Assembly: GCF_003316695.1 (NCBI RefSeq)
Contig: NZ_PDKB01000011.1
Span: 28,331 to 92,330 of the forward strand
Length of the DNA stretch: 64,000 bases
Origin: Aliarcobacter vitoriensis
Lineage (GTDB): Bacteria; Campylobacterota; Campylobacteria; Campylobacterales; Arcobacteraceae
Direction of reading: 5' to 3'
Shown: positions 19,210-27,932 of the stretch, one piece after another
Layout: every line of letters begins with the position of its first letter
How positions within the stretch are numbered: position 1 is the first letter of the stretch
The notes under the pieces: model-generated
Told to the model about the DNA's origin: nothing
Databases searched by the model: none
Seen by the model: only the letters and a program-made list of their open reading frames with translations
Position numbers and translations under genes: made by a program

Positions 19210-19971
19210 GTGAATAGTTTAGCAAAAAGGATTATTCCTTGTTTAGATGTGAATAATGGTAGAGTTGTAAAAGGTGTTAATTTCGTTGGATTGAAAGATG
19301 CTGGAGATCCAGTTGAGGTTGCAAAAAGATACAATGATGAAGGTGCAGATGAACTAACATTTTTAGATATTACAGCTAGTTATGAGAATAGAGGAACTAT
19401 TGTTGATATTGTAAAAAATGTAGCAAAAGAGGTTTTTATCCCTTTAACTGTTGGTGGAGGAATAAGAAAATTAGACGATATTTATACTCTTTTAAATGTT
19501 GGCTGTGACAAAATATCTATAAATTCTAGTGCTGTTTCAACACCAAATTTAATAAATGATGGTGCAAAAAGATTTGGTAGCCAATGTATAGTTGTAGCTA
19601 TTGATGTTAAAAAAGTTTCTGATGGTTCTTATCATGTTTTTGTAAAAGGTGGAAGAGAAGATACAGGACTTGATGCTATTGTTTGGGCAAAAGAAGTTTA
19701 TGATAGAGGTGCAGGAGAGATTCTTTTAACTTCTATGGATACTGATGGTGTAAAACAAGGATTTGATTTAGAGATTACTCAAAAAATCTCAAAAATTGTA
19801 GATATTCCTGTAATTGCAAGTGGTGGAGCAGGAAGGATGCAACATTTTAAAGATGCATATGAAGTTGGTGCAAGTGCAGCATTAGCTGCTTCAATTTTCC
19901 ACTTCAAAGAGATAGATATTATGGATTTAAAAAAGTATTTACAACAAAATGGAATAAATGTAAGGATATAA
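19210..19971 (+). CDS. hisF: Imidazole glycerol phosphate synthase cyclase subunit
   Basis: A 253-aa (beta/alpha)8 enzyme that, with HisH, makes IGP and AICAR in histidine synthesis. The start is GTG at 19210, with AAGGAA at 19197-19202. A longer in-frame reading back into rsmA is possible but has no family support. Motifs: [16 protein letters not shown] with catalytic Asp13, [23 protein letters not shown] and IASGGAG. No other his gene is nearby; the neighbour 1 base downstream is unrelated. Confidence 0.93.
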   Translation: MNSLAKRIIPCLDVNNGRVVKGVNFVGLKDAGDPVEVAKRYNDEGADELTFLDITASYENRGTIVDIVKNVAKEVFIPLTVGGGIRKLDDIYTLLNVGCDKISINSSAVSTPNLINDGAKRFGSQCIVVAIDVKKVSDGSYHVFVKGGREDTGLDAIVWAKEVYDRGAGEILLTSMDTDGVKQGFDLEITQKISKIVDIPVIASGGAGRMQHFKDAYEVGASAALAASIFHFKEIDIMDLKKYLQQNGINVRI

Positions 19972-19972
19972 A

Positions 19973-20671
19973 ATGAATAAAAAAATATTAGCAACAGCCC
20001 TATTCTTACCAATTTTAGGGTTTTCTTATGAGTTGAGTTTTACTAAGGTATTTGAAAAAAAAGTTAATGGAGATTTACTAACTTCAAATATTTCGATAAG
20101 TGTTGATAAAAAAGATGAAAAATCTGTGAATAATGAAATTGAGAAATTTAACAATTTCATAAAGAATACAAAGAATATTACAATAAAAAATACAAATTAT
20201 AGTTTGTATCCAAAATATGAATATGAAAAAGACAAATCAGTTTTTAAAGGTTATTCAGGGAATAGTAGTTTTTCAATTGAATCTAAAGATGCAAAAGAGA
20301 TAAATACCTTTTTATCGGAACTTATGCAGTTAAAAGATAGCATAAAATCAAATGATTTAAAACTAAATATTTCACATTTATCATGGAGTGTTAGCAAAAT
20401 ATTATTAGATAAAAATGTTGAAGAATTAAGATTGGAATCTTTACTTTGGATTGATGAATATTCAAAAGAGTTGTCATCTAAAATCTCAAAAAAATGTGAA
20501 ATTAAAAGTGTAAATAGTTTTGAACAAAGAGGAATAAGTGGAGTATATGCACGAAAAAGTATGATGATGAGTTCAGATAGTGTGAATTATGAAAGTAGTA
20601 GTGATATCTCACCTTTAAATACTGAACAAAATATTTCTCTTGAAACAAGTTATGTATTGGATTGTAAGTGA
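19973..20671 (+). CDS. SIMPL-domain (DUF541) periplasmic protein
   Basis: A 232-aa exported protein with an N-terminal signal peptide (MNKKILATALFLPILGFSYE). The body matches the SIMPL/DUF541 pattern: alternating strands, a central helix and conserved R-L-E-like positions (VEELRLESLLWIDEY), as in oxidative-stress protein BP26 and YggE. Function is poorly defined. It lies 1 base after hisF, and its stop overlaps the GTG start of the next gene, so the genes are probably co-transcribed. Confidence 0.65.
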   Translation: MNKKILATALFLPILGFSYELSFTKVFEKKVNGDLLTSNISISVDKKDEKSVNNEIEKFNNFIKNTKNITIKNTNYSLYPKYEYEKDKSVFKGYSGNSSFSIESKDAKEINTFLSELMQLKDSIKSNDLKLNISHLSWSVSKILLDKNVEELRLESLLWIDEYSKELSSKISKKCEIKSVNSFEQRGISGVYARKSMMMSSDSVNYESSSDISPLNTEQNISLETSYVLDCK

Positions 20672-21219
20672 TAATAAGTGCAGGTAGAAATGAAACTTTC
20701 CCTTTTTCTACGTCAATTGGTGTAGGATTAATAGAAACTTCTATAAATCTTACACGAATGTGTTTATTTAATAAGCCAGAATATCTACTTTTTATTGGAA
20801 GTGCTGGAAGTTATGGAGATTTTAAAGTTTTTGATATAGTTGAATCAAAAAAATCTTCAAATATTGAGTTAGGATTTTTAACACAAAGTGCTTATACTCC
20901 ACTTGATAATGTAATAGAAAGTGATAATAACTTTGTAAAAAATGACACAATAGTAAATAGTTCAAACTATATTTCAACAGATGATAAGCTTACAAAAGAG
21001 TTTTTGGACTATGGAGTTGGTATTGAAAATATGGAGTTTTTTTCTGTTTTAAGTGTAGCAAAAGAGTTTAAAATACCAGTTGCAGGAATATTTGTTGTAA
21101 CAAATTACACAAATAAAGACGCACATAAAGATTTTTTAGAAAATCACAAAATTGCTATGGACAAACTAACAAATTATCTAGTACAAAAAGATATAATTAA
21201 AATAAAAATGGGAAAATAA
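20668..21219 (+). CDS. Nucleoside phosphorylase/nucleosidase-like protein
   Basis: A 183-aa member of the PNP_UDP/MTA-SAH nucleosidase superfamily, shorter than MtnN (about 230 aa). GTG at 20668 overlaps the preceding TGA. The GSAGSYGD phosphate/ribose loop and [13 protein letters not shown] (the usual VEMEG position) are present. The typical catalytic Asp region reads [13 protein letters not shown], so activity may differ. It is coupled to rlmN by TAATG. The substrate is unknown. Confidence 0.6.
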   Translation: MIISAGRNETFPFSTSIGVGLIETSINLTRMCLFNKPEYLLFIGSAGSYGDFKVFDIVESKKSSNIELGFLTQSAYTPLDNVIESDNNFVKNDTIVNSSNYISTDDKLTKEFLDYGVGIENMEFFSVLSVAKEFKIPVAGIFVVTNYTNKDAHKDFLENHKIAMDKLTNYLVQKDIIKIKMGK

Positions 21220-22301
21220 TGGCAAAAGAGCAATTAGTATCTATTTATGATTTAACATTGGATGAATTAAAAAATAGATTAAAACCATCATTTAGAGCAA
21301 AACAAGTTTATAATTGGCTTTATAAAAAATATGCAAGTTCTTATGATGAGATGAAAAACTTACCAAAAGAGTTAATTGAAGATTTAAAAACAAATTATCC
21401 AATAGACATTATGCAAGTTGTTAAAAAAGAACAAAGCCGTGATGGAAGTATAAAATATCTTTTTAAATTAAGGGATAATCACACAGTTGAAGCTGTTTTA
21501 CTTTTGATGAAAGATAAAAAAATAGATGAAGATGGACAAATAGTAAGAAGTGAAAAATATACAGTTTGTATCTCATCTCAAGTTGGCTGTAAAGTTGGCT
21601 GTAGTTTCTGTTTAACAGCTAAAGGTGGATTTGTAAGAAACCTAACTGTTGGAGAGTATATAGCACAAATTGTAAATATAAAAAGAGACAATAATATAGC
21701 TGAAAATAAGGCTCTAAATATCGTTTATATGGGAATGGGTGAACCACTTGATAATTTTGATAATTTTGTAAAAGCTGTTGAGATTTTTTCAGAACTTGAT
21801 GGGTTAGCAATAAGTAGAAGAAGGCAAACTGTTTCAACTTCAGGAATTGCAAGTAAAATAAAAAAATTGGGTGAAAAAGATTTACAAATACAACTAGCTA
21901 TTTCTCTTCATGCAGTTGATGATGAGCTAAGAAGTGAATTAATCCCAATGAACAAAGCTTATAATATTGCTTCAATTATAGAAGCTGTTAAAGCATTTCC
22001 AGTTGATACAAGAAAAAAAGTTATGTTTGAATATTTGGTTATAAAAGATAAAAATGATAGTATCGATGCTGCAAAAAAACTTGTTAGCTTACTAAATGGA
22101 ATACAAGCGAAAGTAAACTTAATATATTTCAATCCATATCCAGGAACTTCATATCAAAGACCGCAGGAAAATGATATGTTAAAATTCAAAGATTTTTTAA
22201 ACTCTAAAGGAGTTATTTGTACAATTAGAGAATCAAAAGGTTTGGATATTAGTGCTGCTTGTGGACAATTAAAAGAAAAGGATGCAAATGGGATTAATTG
22301 A
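21219..22301 (+). CDS. rlmN: Dual-specificity RNA methyltransferase RlmN
   Basis: A 360-aa radical-SAM enzyme that methylates C2 of A2503 in 23S rRNA and of A37 in some tRNAs. The cluster motif CKVGCSFC (CX3CX2C) and the [11 protein letters not shown] segment are present, as is the C-terminal catalytic Cys in ISAACGQL. Translationally coupled to the nucleosidase-like gene; its end overlaps a 32-codon membrane ORF. Confidence 0.95.
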   Translation: MAKEQLVSIYDLTLDELKNRLKPSFRAKQVYNWLYKKYASSYDEMKNLPKELIEDLKTNYPIDIMQVVKKEQSRDGSIKYLFKLRDNHTVEAVLLLMKDKKIDEDGQIVRSEKYTVCISSQVGCKVGCSFCLTAKGGFVRNLTVGEYIAQIVNIKRDNNIAENKALNIVYMGMGEPLDNFDNFVKAVEIFSELDGLAISRRRQTVSTSGIASKIKKLGEKDLQIQLAISLHAVDDELRSELIPMNKAYNIASIIEAVKAFPVDTRKKVMFEYLVIKDKNDSIDAAKKLVSLLNGIQAKVNLIYFNPYPGTSYQRPQENDMLKFKDFLNSKGVICTIRESKGLDISAACGQLKEKDANGIN

Positions 22302-22386
22302 GGTAGGATTACTAATATTTTTATTTGTTTTTGTGATTATTGCAGGTGTAGGATTTTATATGTATAATAAAAAAGATGAGGAATAA
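22288..22386 (+). CDS. 32-aa single-span membrane protein
   Basis: A short frame, [20 protein letters not shown] followed by [12 protein letters not shown]. It has one strongly hydrophobic helix (about 5-24) and a charged C-terminus. Its start overlaps the last 14 bases of rlmN, and it ends 3 bases before gltX. The layout looks like a real translated small membrane protein in an operon. No name can be assigned, and conservation has not been checked. Confidence 0.5.
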   Translation: MGLIEVGLLIFLFVFVIIAGVGFYMYNKKDEE

Positions 22387-22389
22387 ATT

Positions 22390-23799
22390 ATGACAGTTAC
22401 AAGATTTGCCCCAAGTCCAACGGGATATTTACATATTGGAGGATTAAGAACTTCATTATATAGTTATCTATGGGCTAGAAAAAATGGTGGAGTTTTTAGA
22501 CTAAGAATTGAAGATACAGATTTAGAAAGAAACAGTCAAGATGCATTAAAAGCTATAATTGAAGCTTTTGATTGGGTTGGATTAAGTTATGATGGAGAAG
22601 TTGAATATCAATCAAAAAGAACAGAGATATATAAAGAGTATATAAATAAATTGTTAGATAGTGGAAAAGCTTATAAATGCTATATGAGTAAAGAAGAACT
22701 TGATACTTTACGAGCATCACAAGAAGCAGTAAAACAAACACCAAGATATGATGGAACTTGGCGACCTGAAGATGGGAAAACTTTGCCAGAAATTCCAGCT
22801 GGAGTTGAACCAGTTATTAGAATAAAAGCTCCAAAAGATGGAACTATTGAGTTTCTTGATGGAGTAAAAGGTGCTATGAAATTTGAATCTTCATTCGTTG
22901 ATGATTTTGTAATAGCAAGAAGCAATGGAATGCCAACATACAATTTTGTTGTAACAATAGATGATGCTTTGATGGAAATGACAGATGTTATAAGAGGAGA
23001 TGATCATTTATCAAATACTCCAAAACAAATAGTGATTTATGAAGCTTTAGGTTTTAAAATTCCAAAATTCTATCATGTTCCTATGATCAATAATCCAGAA
23101 GGTAAAAAACTATCAAAAAGAGATGGTGCTATGGATGTTATGGATTATAAAAGATTGGGATATTTACCAGAAGCATTATTAAACTTTTTAGTAAGACTTG
23201 GTTGGTCAAATGGAGATCAAGAGATATTTTCAATGGAAGAGATGTTAAAACTATTTGATCCTTCAAATATCAATAAATCAGCATCAGCGTACAATGCAGA
23301 AAAGCTTTTATGGTTAAATGGTGAATATATTAAAAAAACTTCAAATGAAAGATTGGAAAAAGAGTTAAAGTTTTTTGATTTAGATTTGTCAAATGTAGAG
23401 AAAAAAGATGATTTATTGAATTTAGCAAAACAAAGAGCAAATACTTTAGTAGAATTAAAAAAATTAATTGAAGATATTTTAAATATTCCAAACTCTTATG
23501 ATGAAGCTGGAGTTAAAAAATTTGTTAAAGAAGATACAAAAGAAATATTAGAAAAATATATAAATTTACTAAAAGAGAATAAAAATTCTTTAAATAGTGT
23601 AGAAAAAATAGAAAATTTTACAAAACCTTTTATAGAAGAACAAGGTTTAAAATTTCCACAACTTTTTCAACCAATACGAATAGCAATCACGGGTGGAACG
23701 CAAGCGCCATCAGTTTATGATATAATTTTTATTTTAGGATTTGATGAAGTTTTTTCACGAATTTCAAAAGCTTTGGAAAAAAATTTTCAAAACACTTGA
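22390..23799 (+). CDS. gltX: Glutamyl-tRNA synthetase
   Basis: A 469-aa class I synthetase that charges tRNA-Glu. The HIGH-type motif is PSPTGYLHIGGLRTSLY and the KMSKS-type motif is KKLSKRDGA. The C-terminal anticodon-binding domain is complete (TGGTQAPSVYDIIFILG). Campylobacterota often have two GltX paralogues, one of which can charge tRNA-Gln; which of them this is cannot be told from the window. Confidence 0.93.
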   Translation: MTVTRFAPSPTGYLHIGGLRTSLYSYLWARKNGGVFRLRIEDTDLERNSQDALKAIIEAFDWVGLSYDGEVEYQSKRTEIYKEYINKLLDSGKAYKCYMSKEELDTLRASQEAVKQTPRYDGTWRPEDGKTLPEIPAGVEPVIRIKAPKDGTIEFLDGVKGAMKFESSFVDDFVIARSNGMPTYNFVVTIDDALMEMTDVIRGDDHLSNTPKQIVIYEALGFKIPKFYHVPMINNPEGKKLSKRDGAMDVMDYKRLGYLPEALLNFLVRLGWSNGDQEIFSMEEMLKLFDPSNINKSASAYNAEKLLWLNGEYIKKTSNERLEKELKFFDLDLSNVEKKDDLLNLAKQRANTLVELKKLIEDILNIPNSYDEAGVKKFVKEDTKEILEKYINLLKENKNSLNSVEKIENFTKPFIEEQGLKFPQLFQPIRIAITGGTQAPSVYDIIFILGFDEVFSRISKALEKNFQNT

Positions 23800-23851
23800 T
23801 TATTGAAAAATATTAAGGCATAATATCTAACTTTTTCAAAGGATAAGAATT

Positions 23852-24118
23852 ATGAATATTTACGTAGGTAATTTATCATACAGAATGAATGATAATGAAG
23901 TTGAAGCAATGTTTGCTAAGTTTGGTGCAGTTAAAAGTGCAAAAGTTATAATGGATAGAGAAACAGGAAGATCAAAAGGTTTTGCATTTGTTGAAATGGC
24001 TGAGCAATCTGCTGGACAAGAAGCAATCGAAGCTTTAAATGGTAAAGAAACTGAAGGTAGAACTTTAAGAGTTAATGAAGCTCAACCAAGAGAAGAAAAA
24101 CCAAGAAGAAGATTCTAA
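23852..24118 (+). CDS. RRM-type RNA-binding protein
   Basis: An 88-aa single RNA-recognition-motif protein with RNP2 IYVGNLSY and RNP1 SKGFAFVEM, plus a short basic tail (EEKPRRRF). Similar small RRM proteins in bacteria are often induced in the cold. AAGGA precedes the ATG and a 10-bp hairpin terminator follows. RNA targets unknown. Confidence 0.9.
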   Translation: MNIYVGNLSYRMNDNEVEAMFAKFGAVKSAKVIMDRETGRSKGFAFVEMAEQSAGQEAIEALNGKETEGRTLRVNEAQPREEKPRRRF

Positions 24119-24124
24119 AAATGA

Positions 24125-24155
24125 TTTAGTGATGTTTTTACATCACTAAACTTTC
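24125..24155 (+). terminator. Hairpin terminator after the RRM gene
   Basis: A perfect 10-bp stem TTTAGTGATG/CATCACTAAA (24125-24134 with 24141-24150) with a TTTTTA loop. The following CTTTCT is only moderately T-rich. Confidence 0.65.
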
Positions 24156-24159
24156 TAAA

Positions 24160-24813
24160 ATGAAAATTTTACTCCTTGAAGATGATTTAATTTTAAATGA
24201 AATCTTACAAGAACACCTAATCACACAAAATCACACAGTTATCACAACCTTTACTTCAAATGAAGCTCAAGATTATTTGTATTCTCAAAATTTTGATTTA
24301 CTAATACTTGATGTGAATGTTCCAGATTTAAATGGATTTGAATTATTAAAAGAACTTAGAAATCACAATATAAAAACACCAGCAATATTTATAACATCGC
24401 TTAGTATGGTAGAAGATATGCAAAAAGGGTTTGAAAGTGGATGTGAAGATTATATTAGAAAACCTTTTGAATTAAAAGAACTTGATTTACGAATAAATAA
24501 TATAAAAAGGCTTTTTAATATAGATTTAAAAACAAAGATAAGTGAAAATATATATTTGGATTTACAAAATTACCAGATTATAAAAGATAATAAAATATAT
24601 AATTTATCTAAAAAAGAGTGCGAAGTTCTACAATATTTATTTACAAATTCATCAAAAATAGTAAGTATTGATGAACTTATTACAAATATTTATAGTTATG
24701 AAGATAATGTTGATAGTTCAACAATACGAACTTATATAAAGAATTTACGAAAAATTTTAGGTGAAGATAAAATTTTAAATATCAGAGGAGTTGGTTATAG
24801 ACTTAACTTCTAG
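24160..24813 (+). CDS. OmpR-family response regulator
   Basis: A 217-aa regulator with a receiver domain (phospho-acceptor Asp51 in LLILDVNVPD; acidic EDD at 7-9; Lys in YIRKPF) and a C-terminal winged helix (about 125-217, ending RGVGYRLNF). It is paired with the histidine kinase that begins around its stop codon. Signal and target genes are not evident; the AraC gene and EamA exporter downstream are candidates only by position. Confidence 0.9.
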   Translation: MKILLLEDDLILNEILQEHLITQNHTVITTFTSNEAQDYLYSQNFDLLILDVNVPDLNGFELLKELRNHNIKTPAIFITSLSMVEDMQKGFESGCEDYIRKPFELKELDLRINNIKRLFNIDLKTKISENIYLDLQNYQIIKDNKIYNLSKKECEVLQYLFTNSSKIVSIDELITNIYSYEDNVDSSTIRTYIKNLRKILGEDKILNIRGVGYRLNF

Positions 24814-25939
24814 TGAAAAAAAAAGTTTTTTTAGCTTTTTAGGACTTTATTTAGGCTCTTCCTTTATATTGATGCTACTTGCAACATTTTTTTATTATCA
24901 AAATGAGAAAATATTATATATAGATTTAGCAAAATCCAATATGCAAAATGTCGTATCAAAAGCTTCAAATGAGATAATTATTTCACATATGACAAATTTA
25001 GAGTTTGATAAAAGTAGATATTTGAATGAGTATGAAATGTCATTTTATGATATGAATCAAAAGTTATTATTTGGAAGTTTAAAGGATAGTTTTGATTTTT
25101 CTTTAAATTTTTATCAAGATAAAGATAAGTTAATTATTGTCGATAGTTCAGCTGTTGGGCATTTAGGAATTTGGTATATAGTTCTAAAAGATAATAGTTT
25201 AAAAGAAAAAATATCAAAATTAACTCTAAATATTATAGGCATCTTTTTAATATTTTATTCAATTATAGCTCTTGTTGGATGGTATTTGGCAAAATTATTT
25301 TTAAAACCAATCAAAGATGAAAGACAGAGATTGAATAATTTTATCAAAGATACAACACATGAATTAAATACTCCAATAAGTGCTTTGATAATGTCGAGTA
25401 ACAGTGAAAATTTGACTCAAAAACAGCTTGAGAGAATAAAATTTAGTGCAAAAAGAATAAGTGAAATATATAAAGATTTAACATATATATTTTTAGAAAA
25501 AACACAAAACAAGAGTATAGAAAAGCTTGAAATCTCTCAAATTATAAAAGAAGAGATAGCAAATTTTGAACCAATGATTATAAGAAAAAAGTTAATTATA
25601 GAATTGAATTTATATGAGTTTTATTATGAAATAAATAAAGATGATTTTATACGGCTTTTCAATAATCTTTTCTCAAATGCAATAAAATACAATAAGATAG
25701 ATGGGCAAATAGAAGTTATTTTAAAAAATAAAATATTAATAGTAAAAGATAGTGGAATAGGAATAGATAAAACAAAAATAAAAGATATTTTTAAACGATA
25801 TTATCGAGCTACAAACCAAAGTGGTGGCTTTGGTTTAGGGTTGAATATTGTAAATATGATATGTAAGAATTATAATATAAAAATAGAAGTTGAATCTGAT
25901 GAAAATCAAGGAACAATTTTTAAATTAAATTTTAATTAA
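24791..25939 (+). CDS. Sensor histidine kinase
   Basis: A roughly 382-aa kinase with two membrane helices (about 14-36 and 142-166) around a periplasmic loop of about 105 residues. The HisKA motif is DTTHELNTPISAL; ATPase boxes are FSNAIKYNK, DSGIGI and GGFGLGLNIV. The start is uncertain. TTG at 24791 lies inside the regulator gene. GTG at 24813 is next to the regulator stop but out of frame by one base, across an A9 run (24816-24824). Confidence 0.88.
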   Translation: MVIDLTSSEKKSFFSFLGLYLGSSFILMLLATFFYYQNEKILYIDLAKSNMQNVVSKASNEIIISHMTNLEFDKSRYLNEYEMSFYDMNQKLLFGSLKDSFDFSLNFYQDKDKLIIVDSSAVGHLGIWYIVLKDNSLKEKISKLTLNIIGIFLIFYSIIALVGWYLAKLFLKPIKDERQRLNNFIKDTTHELNTPISALIMSSNSENLTQKQLERIKFSAKRISEIYKDLTYIFLEKTQNKSIEKLEISQIIKEEIANFEPMIIRKKLIIELNLYEFYYEINKDDFIRLFNNLFSNAIKYNKIDGQIEVILKNKILIVKDSGIGIDKTKIKDIFKRYYRATNQSGGFGLGLNIVNMICKNYNIKIEVESDENQGTIFKLNFN

Positions 25940-25968
25940 TATATATCAAAATATGAAAGTGATTTATA

Positions 25969-26742
25969 TTGGAAGATAGATTTGTATATAAAAACAAGTT
26001 AGGAATTACAGCATTAAAAGCAAGCGTAAACAAGCTTACTCTTAAAAAACATTCTCATGAAGAATACTCTTTAGCAGTTACTTTAAAAGGAGAGCAAAAT
26101 TATCAACTAGAAGGTTTTTCTCTTACTTCTTACAAAAATGGAATCACACTTTTTAATCCAGAACAAATACATGAAAGTAAAAGTGGTAGTTGTGATTATG
26201 TATTATTACTTATAAAACCACAGTTAGTTTTAGAAGGTTTAGAACAAAAAAATATTATTAAGTTTGATTCGCCAATAATTTATAATGATAAATTAAAACA
26301 AGATATTCTAAATCTTTCAAATGCGATATTAACACAAAAAGATGAACTTTTTTGTAGTGAACTATTTTTAAATGTAGTAGATAATTTTAGTAAAAAAGAT
26401 TTTATTTTTAATAGCAAAAAAGAGAAAGATTTTATAGAAAAATCAAAAGAGATGATTTACTATGAAATAGAAAATATACTCAATATTGAGCAAATATCAA
26501 ATGAATTTAATATTTCAAAGTTTCAATTTATTAGAAAATTTAAGGCAAATACAGGCTTTACACCTTATCAATATTTTTTAAATACAAAATTAAATCATGC
26601 AAGAAAATATCTTGATTCTAAAAAGGACTTATATGGGGCTATTGTAGAGTTTGGTTTTTCAGACCTTTCTCATTTTAATAGACATTTTAAAAGAGTTTAT
26701 GGAATAACACCTTTTGAATATATCTCTTCAATTGATAGATAA
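25969..26742 (+). CDS. AraC-family transcriptional regulator
   Basis: A 257-aa regulator with an N-terminal cupin-like effector domain (KKHSHEEYSLAVTLKGEQNY) and a C-terminal double helix-turn-helix (about 160-257: INIEQISNEFNISKFQFIRKF-type first helix, then AIVEFGFSDLSHFNRHFK and GITPFEY). The frame is closed by TGA at 25960-25962, leaving TTG at 25969 (or ATA at 25966) as the start. It is convergent with an EamA exporter; such AraC/exporter pairs often respond to amino acids, which is inference here. Confidence 0.85.
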   Translation: MEDRFVYKNKLGITALKASVNKLTLKKHSHEEYSLAVTLKGEQNYQLEGFSLTSYKNGITLFNPEQIHESKSGSCDYVLLLIKPQLVLEGLEQKNIIKFDSPIIYNDKLKQDILNLSNAILTQKDELFCSELFLNVVDNFSKKDFIFNSKKEKDFIEKSKEMIYYEIENILNIEQISNEFNISKFQFIRKFKANTGFTPYQYFLNTKLNHARKYLDSKKDLYGAIVEFGFSDLSHFNRHFKRVYGITPFEYISSIDR

Positions 26743-26768
26743 AAAAGAGTTTAAGCTCTTTTTTTATT
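26740..26768. terminator. Bidirectional terminator between AraC and EamA genes
   Basis: AAAAAAGAG and CTCTTTTTT pair around a TTTAAG loop, between two convergent genes and overlapping both stop regions. The A-run and T-run allow termination from either side. Confidence 0.7.
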
Positions 26769-27632
26769 TATCAAAAATACTCCAGAAAATATTAAAATAG
26801 TTCCTATTAAATCTACAAAAGTTATATTTTCATTTATTAAAAAATACGCAATAAAAAGTGCAACCGCAGGTGGAATATATGTTGCTGAAGATGCTCTTAC
26901 TGGACCAATAATTTGAATTAAATAGTAGTAAAGAATAGTTGTTATTCCTGTTCCTAAAAGCCCAAGCCCTATTATCAGTCCATACAATGTATGATTGTCT
27001 GATAAAATATTTGTAATTCCACTAAAATCAGTAATAAAAGCTAAAAGTATAAATGCAAAACCCAATTGATATGTTGTAAGTGCTGCAAAATGAATATTTA
27101 AGGGTGATAGGAATCTTTTGGCATAAACAAAAGAACAAGCTAAAATAAATGAGCCTAAAAGAATATATATTATACCTTCAAGATTTGTTTCAAATAAGTT
27201 ACTATTATAAGGTTTTGAGATAAGAATAACTCCTGAGAATCCTATTAAAATACCTAAAATCAAAGAAAGAGTTACTTTTTGCTCTTTTATAAAAATAGTT
27301 GCAAGAATAAAAGTAAATAGAGGAATAGTTCCACTTACTGCTCCTGCAACACCTGATAAAAGCAATGCAGAACCTTTTACATAGAAAAAATAGTATATGG
27401 AAGTTCCTAGTAGTGACATTATAAAAAAATGAAAACTATATTTTAAGTGTTTTATTTTTAAAACTTTTAAATAATAAGCATATAAAAAAACTGGAATAAA
27501 ACCAAATAATACCCTTATTAAAACAACTTGAGTTGCACTTAAATAATCACTTGACCATTTCATATATATAAAATTTGCACCCCAAATTATCCCAAGAGTC
27601 CAGAATAAAATGAATGGTATATATTTAGACAT
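26751..27632 (-). CDS. EamA/DMT-family transporter
   Basis: A 293-aa inner-membrane protein with about ten hydrophobic helices in two EamA repeats (opening LGIIWGANFIYMKW; second repeat from about 150). Family members export metabolites or amino acids. AGGTGA precedes the ATG. Convergent with the AraC-type regulator. Substrate unknown. Confidence 0.82.
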   Translation of the reverse strand: MSKYIPFILFWTLGIIWGANFIYMKWSSDYLSATQVVLIRVLFGFIPVFLYAYYLKVLKIKHLKYSFHFFIMSLLGTSIYYFFYVKGSALLLSGVAGAVSGTIPLFTFILATIFIKEQKVTLSLILGILIGFSGVILISKPYNSNLFETNLEGIIYILLGSFILACSFVYAKRFLSPLNIHFAALTTYQLGFAFILLAFITDFSGITNILSDNHTLYGLIIGLGLLGTGITTILYYYLIQIIGPVRASSATYIPPAVALFIAYFLINENITFVDLIGTILIFSGVFLINKKRA

Positions 27633-27854
27633 AAATCACCTTTTGTTTTTCAATTTAAAAGGTGGATTATATAATTTAGAAAATATTTTGTATAGAACAA
27701 TATTGCAGATAAAGGAAATTAAAAAAAAAGCTAAGACAATATAATCTCTAATAATATGATTGGTTGTACTAATTATAAATAAAAATAATATATTAAAAAT
27801 AAGTATTGTTAATGTTGTATTAATATTAAGTTAATAGAATTACATAATCATTGT

Positions 27855-27873
27855 TTTAATAATAATTATTAAA
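27855..27873. promoter_or_regulatory. 19-bp Fur-box-like palindrome
   Basis: TTTAATAAT-A-ATTATTAAA is a perfect 9-1-9 palindrome, the geometry of a Fur box, 60 bases before the receptor ATG. It is part of the 300-base divergent intergenic region (27633-27932), which otherwise shows only AT-rich sequence with possible -10 elements. Iron control is inferred from position and geometry. Confidence 0.5.
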
Positions 27874-27932
27874 CTTTGATAAATAAGGTTTCCTAAAAAC
27901 CTATTTCGAAATTTTAATTTAAAGGATTAAGT

